From contig JAUNRY010000049.1 in NCBI GenBank assembly GCA_030539475.1, positions 1 to 8,322 of the forward strand: a DNA stretch of 8,322 nucleotides, written 5' to 3'. Origin of the DNA: Bacteroidia bacterium (GTDB taxonomy: Bacteria > Bacteroidota > Bacteroidia > Bacteroidales > Dysgonomonadaceae). The notes beneath the pieces were generated by a model. That model was not told where the DNA came from and searched no databases. It saw nothing but the letters and a program-made list of their open reading frames with translations. How positions within the stretch are numbered: the stretch's first letter is position 1; each line of letters opens with the position of its first letter. A program made the translations under genes and the position numbers. Positions 6,043 to 8,322 of this stretch are shown piece after piece.

Positions 6043-7377
6043 TTATTCCCAGCTGAAATTGAACTCTTCCGTTTTTTTGCCGATTAAATTATCTTTTTCA
6101 AAGAAAAATTCTTTTTCGCCGAAAGCCGGCTTCAAGTCATCGAGCCAAGTGGCGGTTGGGTTGTATTCGGCAAAAAACGGAATATCTGCCAAATTTGGAT
6201 TCCGGCATTGCAAAAACCGCAGCACGAACACTTTTTCGCCCCTCACTTCCGATACTCCCAATATCTGCACTTTTCCGGGTTCGCAGCTCATACTCGGCCC
6301 TCTTACGGTGCGGGCAATGCCGCTTACGCTGCAGTAAGCTTTGCGGAAGATATTCCACGCTTTCACGAGCGGCAATTCGAAAAACGATTTTGAACCGGTA
6401 TCGCGCGCCACAAACATATAATAAGGGATAAGGCCCAGGCGAACCTGCTCTTTCCACATAGTAGCCCAAATTTCGGGCTTATCGTTTATATTCTTCATCA
6501 CCGGCGATTGCGTTCGCATCTGTGTTCCGGTGTTGCGGATTCGGTCAATGGCTTGTTTCACCACATCGGTAGAGAGTTCCGCCGGATGATTGAAATGCGT
6601 TTGAAGTGCCAGGTGTTTTCCTGCTTTATTCACTTTCTCGAACAGGGCGAGCAGTTCATCGGCATCGCTGTCTGTCAGGAAACGATAGGGCCAGTAACCC
6701 AACACTTTGGACCCGATTCTGATGTTTTGAATGTGGTCGAACTCCTTGGTTAAAAGCGGTTCGATGTAAGTTGCCAACACCCTCGCTTTTGTTGTCAACG
6801 GGTCGCCTCCGGTGAATAGTACATCGGTAGCTTTTTTGTGTTTTAGCAGGTAGCGGTGCAATAAATCGGCTTCTTTCATGGCGAATCTTAAATCCTTTAA
6901 GCCCGTGAATTGCGGCCAGCGAAAGCAAAAGGTGCAATACGCGTGGCACGTTTGTCCCTGGCTGGGAAAAAATAACACCGTTTCGCGATACTTGTGCTGA
7001 ATTCCGTGTAATTTTTTGCCTTCAAAAGACGGCACGTTGTATTCCTGCCCGGCAGGATTCGGATTCAATTTCAGCCTTATTTTATTTATTTCATCCTGAA
7101 AAGTTTGTGAAAGCCGCGGCCCTTCTTCTGTCTGCAACAACTTGGCAACCTTGCTGTAATGTGTTTTCGACAACATTTCTTTCCGGGGAAATGTAAGCGT
7201 AAAAATGGGGTCGTTGGGAACGTTGTTCCAGTCTATAAGTTGCTCCACAACGTAATTATTCGCTTTAAAGGGCAGAACATTTCCAACTACTCTAATTGCT
7301 TCTATTTCATCGGCCGATAAGTTGTTTATTTGGGGTAGGTCTCTAAAATTGTGTAAGGTATAATTTTTGTATTTCAT
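6043..7377 (-). CDS. KamA-family radical SAM protein (amino-acid 2,3-aminomutase-like), substrate probably not lysine
   Basis: The 444-residue product belongs to the lysine 2,3-aminomutase (KamA) family: radical SAM enzymes with PLP that move an alpha-amino group to the beta carbon. Visible are the N-terminal KamA region (LPQINNLSADEIEAI, IDWNNVPNDPI), the cluster motif CxxxCxxC at C144, C148 and C151, GGDP at 190-193 for SAM, HFNHPAE (261-267), QSPVMKNIND (290-299) and the PLP lysine K369 in EPGK. R153, two residues after the last cluster Cys, matches the carboxylate-binding arginine (R134) of Clostridium subterminale LAM. A gapless alignment to that enzyme puts R325 and S362 where D293 and D330 bind the lysine side-chain amine. 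No C-terminal Cys cluster of the LAM zinc site is seen. The start is taken at ATG 7377-7375, not 7476, because a promoter element lies between them and the upstream 33 residues are low-complexity. It is a single gene, convergent with pnp. Confidence 0.88.
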   Translation of the reverse strand: MKYKNYTLHNFRDLPQINNLSADEIEAIRVVGNVLPFKANNYVVEQLIDWNNVPNDPIFTLTFPRKEMLSKTHYSKVAKLLQTEEGPRLSQTFQDEINKIRLKLNPNPAGQEYNVPSFEGKKLHGIQHKYRETVLFFPSQGQTCHAYCTFCFRWPQFTGLKDLRFAMKEADLLHRYLLKHKKATDVLFTGGDPLTTKARVLATYIEPLLTKEFDHIQNIRIGSKVLGYWPYRFLTDSDADELLALFEKVNKAGKHLALQTHFNHPAELSTDVVKQAIDRIRNTGTQMRTQSPVMKNINDKPEIWATMWKEQVRLGLIPYYMFVARDTGSKSFFELPLVKAWNIFRKAYCSVSGIARTVRGPSMSCEPGKVQILGVSEVRGEKVFVLRFLQCRNPNLADIPFFAEYNPTATWLDDLKPAFGEKEFFFEKDNLIGKKTEEFNFSWE

Positions 7378-7445
7378 ATTTAAACTTTTGTCTTTTTGAT
7401 TAGAATTGCACGGCAATGTGTTCGAAATATCTGTGTGACTTTCCA

Positions 7446-7453
7446 CAAATTTA
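7446..7453 (-). promoter_or_regulatory. -7 promoter element (TAAATTTG) for the KamA-like gene
   Basis: On the minus strand the bases read TAAATTTG, a perfect TAnnTTTG match, 68 bases before the ATG at 7377. The predicted leader is about 60 nt. It lies inside the extended open frame that starts at 7476, so that longer start would be upstream of transcription. A TTG occurs further upstream on this strand but at a longer spacing than usual. Confidence 0.5.
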
Positions 7454-7590
7454 AAGAAAAAATAGAAAAATGCCACTACAACAAAACACTCTTTTCGTTT
7501 TTTTTTATTTTTTTATGAGCATCAACTTTCTTTTTTTCGGATTTTCTTAAATTTTCTGTCATTTTTCTCGCATTTTATAAATAATAGTGT

Positions 7591-7598
7591 TACTTTTG
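7591..7598 (+). promoter_or_regulatory. -7 promoter element (TACTTTTG) for the GNAT gene leader
   Basis: TACTTTTG matches TAnnTTTG exactly. Transcription should begin around 7602-7606, which leaves an unusually long leader of about 190 nt before the GNAT start at 7796. No second match lies between 7600 and 7795; the nearest, ACAATTTG at 7723-7730, misses both leading bases. No good -33 element is visible. Confidence 0.5.
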
Positions 7599-7606
7599 TA
7601 ATTCCA

Positions 7607-7675
7607 ATGAAAGTATTATCAACACATATCGCTCCCAGATACATCGTTATGGATTTAGTCCGACGATGCCTTTAA
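7607..7675 (+). CDS. Candidate arginine leader peptide (22 codons)
   Basis: ATG 7607 opens 22 codons ending at TAA 7673-7675. Three of the 22 are Arg: AGA at codon 11 (7637-7639) and tandem CGA CGA at codons 19-20 (7661-7666), two codons before the last, in the context VRRCL-stop. A second in-frame ATG at 7649 would give an 8-residue version that keeps the Arg pair. The ORF lies in the long leader of a probable arginine-biosynthesis gene, and its Arg codons sit inside a hairpin and next to a segment able to pair with bases just before a T run. That is the arrangement of a ribosome-mediated attenuator. Weak points: the ATG would be only a few bases after the predicted transcription start, and a short ORF with three Arg codons can occur by chance. 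Confidence 0.35.
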   Translation: MKVLSTHIAPRYIVMDLVRRCL

Positions 7676-7760
7676 TTATTCCGGTTTTTTTACAGGCTTT
7701 AGGTTATATCTGTAAAAATCAAACAATTTGCGTTTCAGCCGGGCAAGTAAATCCTTTTTT
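7642..7760 (+). promoter_or_regulatory. Candidate attenuator RNA upstream of the GNAT gene
   Basis: Several inverted repeats are packed in the leader. (a) CATCGT 7642-7647 pairs with ACGATG 7663-7668, with GGA/TCC (7651-7653/7659-7661) inside. (b) GGATTTA 7651-7657 pairs with TAAATCC 7748-7754, and TTTTTT (7755-7760) follows at once. A second block, TGCCT 7667-7671 with GGGCA 7741-7745 (one G-U), could strengthen it. (c) CCGGTT 7681-7686 pairs with AGCCGG 7737-7742 (one G-U). (d) TTTTTACAG 7687-7695 pairs with CTGTAAAAA 7710-7718, a perfect 9-bp stem with a 14-base loop. Structures (a) and (b) exclude each other because both need 7651-7653, and the Arg codons of the small ORF lie in that zone. 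So (b) looks like a T-tailed terminator controlled by the leader ORF. Stem (b) is AT-rich and long-range, and I cannot compute its stability. Confidence 0.4.
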
Positions 7761-7795
7761 ATTTATTTTCTAATTTATACTCTATATTACACAAA

Positions 7796-8322
7796 ATGGG
7801 TGTGGAAATTCATATAGCTACTTCCGCTTATGCAAAATATGCACAGGAAGTGTGCGATTTAATATACGAATCGGCTCAAGCGCGCGGCACGGGCATCGCC
7901 AAACGCAGCGTTGAGTATGTTTCCGAAAAAATAAATTCGGGAAAAGCGGTTATCGCGCTCGATGGCGACAGGCTCGTGGGCTTCGCTTACATCGAGACGT
8001 TCAGCCACAAACGATTTGTGGCTAACTCGGGATTGGTTGTGCATCCCGATTACCGCAATCAGGGTTTGGCAAAAAAAATAAAACGCCGGATTTTCGATTT
8101 ATCGCGAAAACTTTATCCGCACGCCAAAATTTTCAGCATTACCACCGGATTGGCGGTAATGAAGATGAATACCGAGTTGGGATTTAAACCGGTAACTTTT
8201 TCGGAACTTACAGACGACGAAGAGTTCTGGAAAGGCTGTCAGGGATGCCGGAACTTCGATATCCTGCAACGAAACAGTTATAAAATGTGCCTTTGCACCG
8301 GCTTGTTGTACGATCCGGCGCA
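7796..8322 (+). CDS. GNAT-family N-acyltransferase, probable N-acyl(succinyl)glutamate synthase of arginine synthesis; 3' end cut by window
   Basis: An open frame from ATG 7796 runs 175 codons to the window edge with no stop. The acetyl-CoA/acyl-CoA fold is visible: a central strand pair VIALDGDRLVGFAYIE (residues 52-67), then the CoA-pyrophosphate motif A, VVHPDYRNQGLAKKIKRRIF (81-100), with RNQGLA as the binding loop. Beyond the usual core is an extension with four Cys, C148-x2-C151 and C165-x-C167, ending near LLYDPA. From memory, Bacteroides carry such a protein next to argG, and genetic work in B. thetaiotaomicron (BT3761) linked it to the first, acylating step of arginine synthesis, which uses succinylated intermediates there. 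I apply that by resemblance; argG itself would lie beyond the edge and is not seen. The leader upstream holds a possible arginine attenuator, which would fit this role. Confidence 0.75.
   Translation, partial: MGVEIHIATSAYAKYAQEVCDLIYESAQARGTGIAKRSVEYVSEKINSGKAVIALDGDRLVGFAYIETFSHKRFVANSGLVVHPDYRNQGLAKKIKRRIFDLSRKLYPHAKIFSITTGLAVMKMNTELGFKPVTFSELTDDEEFWKGCQGCRNFDILQRNSYKMCLCTGLLYDPA

Larger units (their letters stand above)
7378..7795. other. Divergent intergenic region between the radical SAM gene and the GNAT gene
   Basis: These 418 bases hold two diverging promoter elements (minus strand 7446-7453, plus strand 7591-7598). Between them is a very T-rich tract on the plus strand (7498-7514 is nine T, one A, seven T, followed by more T runs to about 7560). 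The 7599-7795 part is a leader with a small ORF and several inverted repeats, listed separately. No other gene is seen. Confidence 0.7.

Noticed and set aside
7498..7560. Long T-rich tract as a terminator for something upstream
   Set aside because: There is no stem before it on the plus strand and no plus-strand gene ends there. It lies between diverging promoters and is better read as AT-rich promoter DNA.
1..8322. CRISPR arrays, tRNA or rRNA genes, insertion sequences, att sites, prophage genes
   Set aside because: I looked for spaced direct repeats, cloverleaf-like segments, transposase or integrase motifs and terminal inverted repeats and saw none.

Overview
The window looks like chromosomal DNA from a member of the Bacteroidota, probably class Bacteroidia. 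The gene starts have no Shine-Dalgarno sequence. Five gene starts have a perfect match to the Bacteroidota -7 promoter element TAnnTTTG a short distance upstream. The gene content also fits: a PepD-type dipeptidase, a secreted endonuclease/exonuclease/phosphatase-fold protein, PNPase, a divergent KamA-like radical SAM protein, and the GNAT acyltransferase that I recall beside the arginine genes of Bacteroides. No rRNA, tRNA, CRISPR array or insertion sequence is visible.

Layout from left to right. A small single-span membrane protein runs off the left edge on the minus strand (1-208). Divergent from it is pepD (390-1859), closed by an intrinsic terminator. Next comes a short AT-rich block with a PIN-domain toxin candidate (1941-2402) whose 3' end overlaps a 53-codon antitoxin candidate (2392-2553). 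A secreted EEP-fold enzyme follows (2626-3651), and a heptamer tandem repeat crosses its stop codon. PNPase (3803-5953) has its own promoter and is convergent with the minus-strand radical SAM gene (6043-7377). A strong hairpin between those two genes can terminate both strands. Last is a divergent non-coding stretch of about 420 bases (7378-7795), then a GNAT acyltransferase that runs off the right edge (7796-8322).

Most genes look like independent single-gene units with their own promoters. The toxin-antitoxin pair is the only tight operon.

Two places deserve most attention. First, the 5' leader of the GNAT gene, a probable arginine-pathway gene, holds a 22-codon ORF with tandem Arg codons near its end. 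That ORF lies inside RNA that can form alternative pairings, one of them closing directly onto a run of six T. This looks like a candidate arginine attenuator. Second, the KamA-like protein keeps the iron-sulfur cysteines, the PLP lysine and the carboxylate-binding arginine of lysine 2,3-aminomutase. It appears to have replaced both aspartates that hold the lysine side-chain amine, one of them by arginine, so lysine is probably not its substrate.
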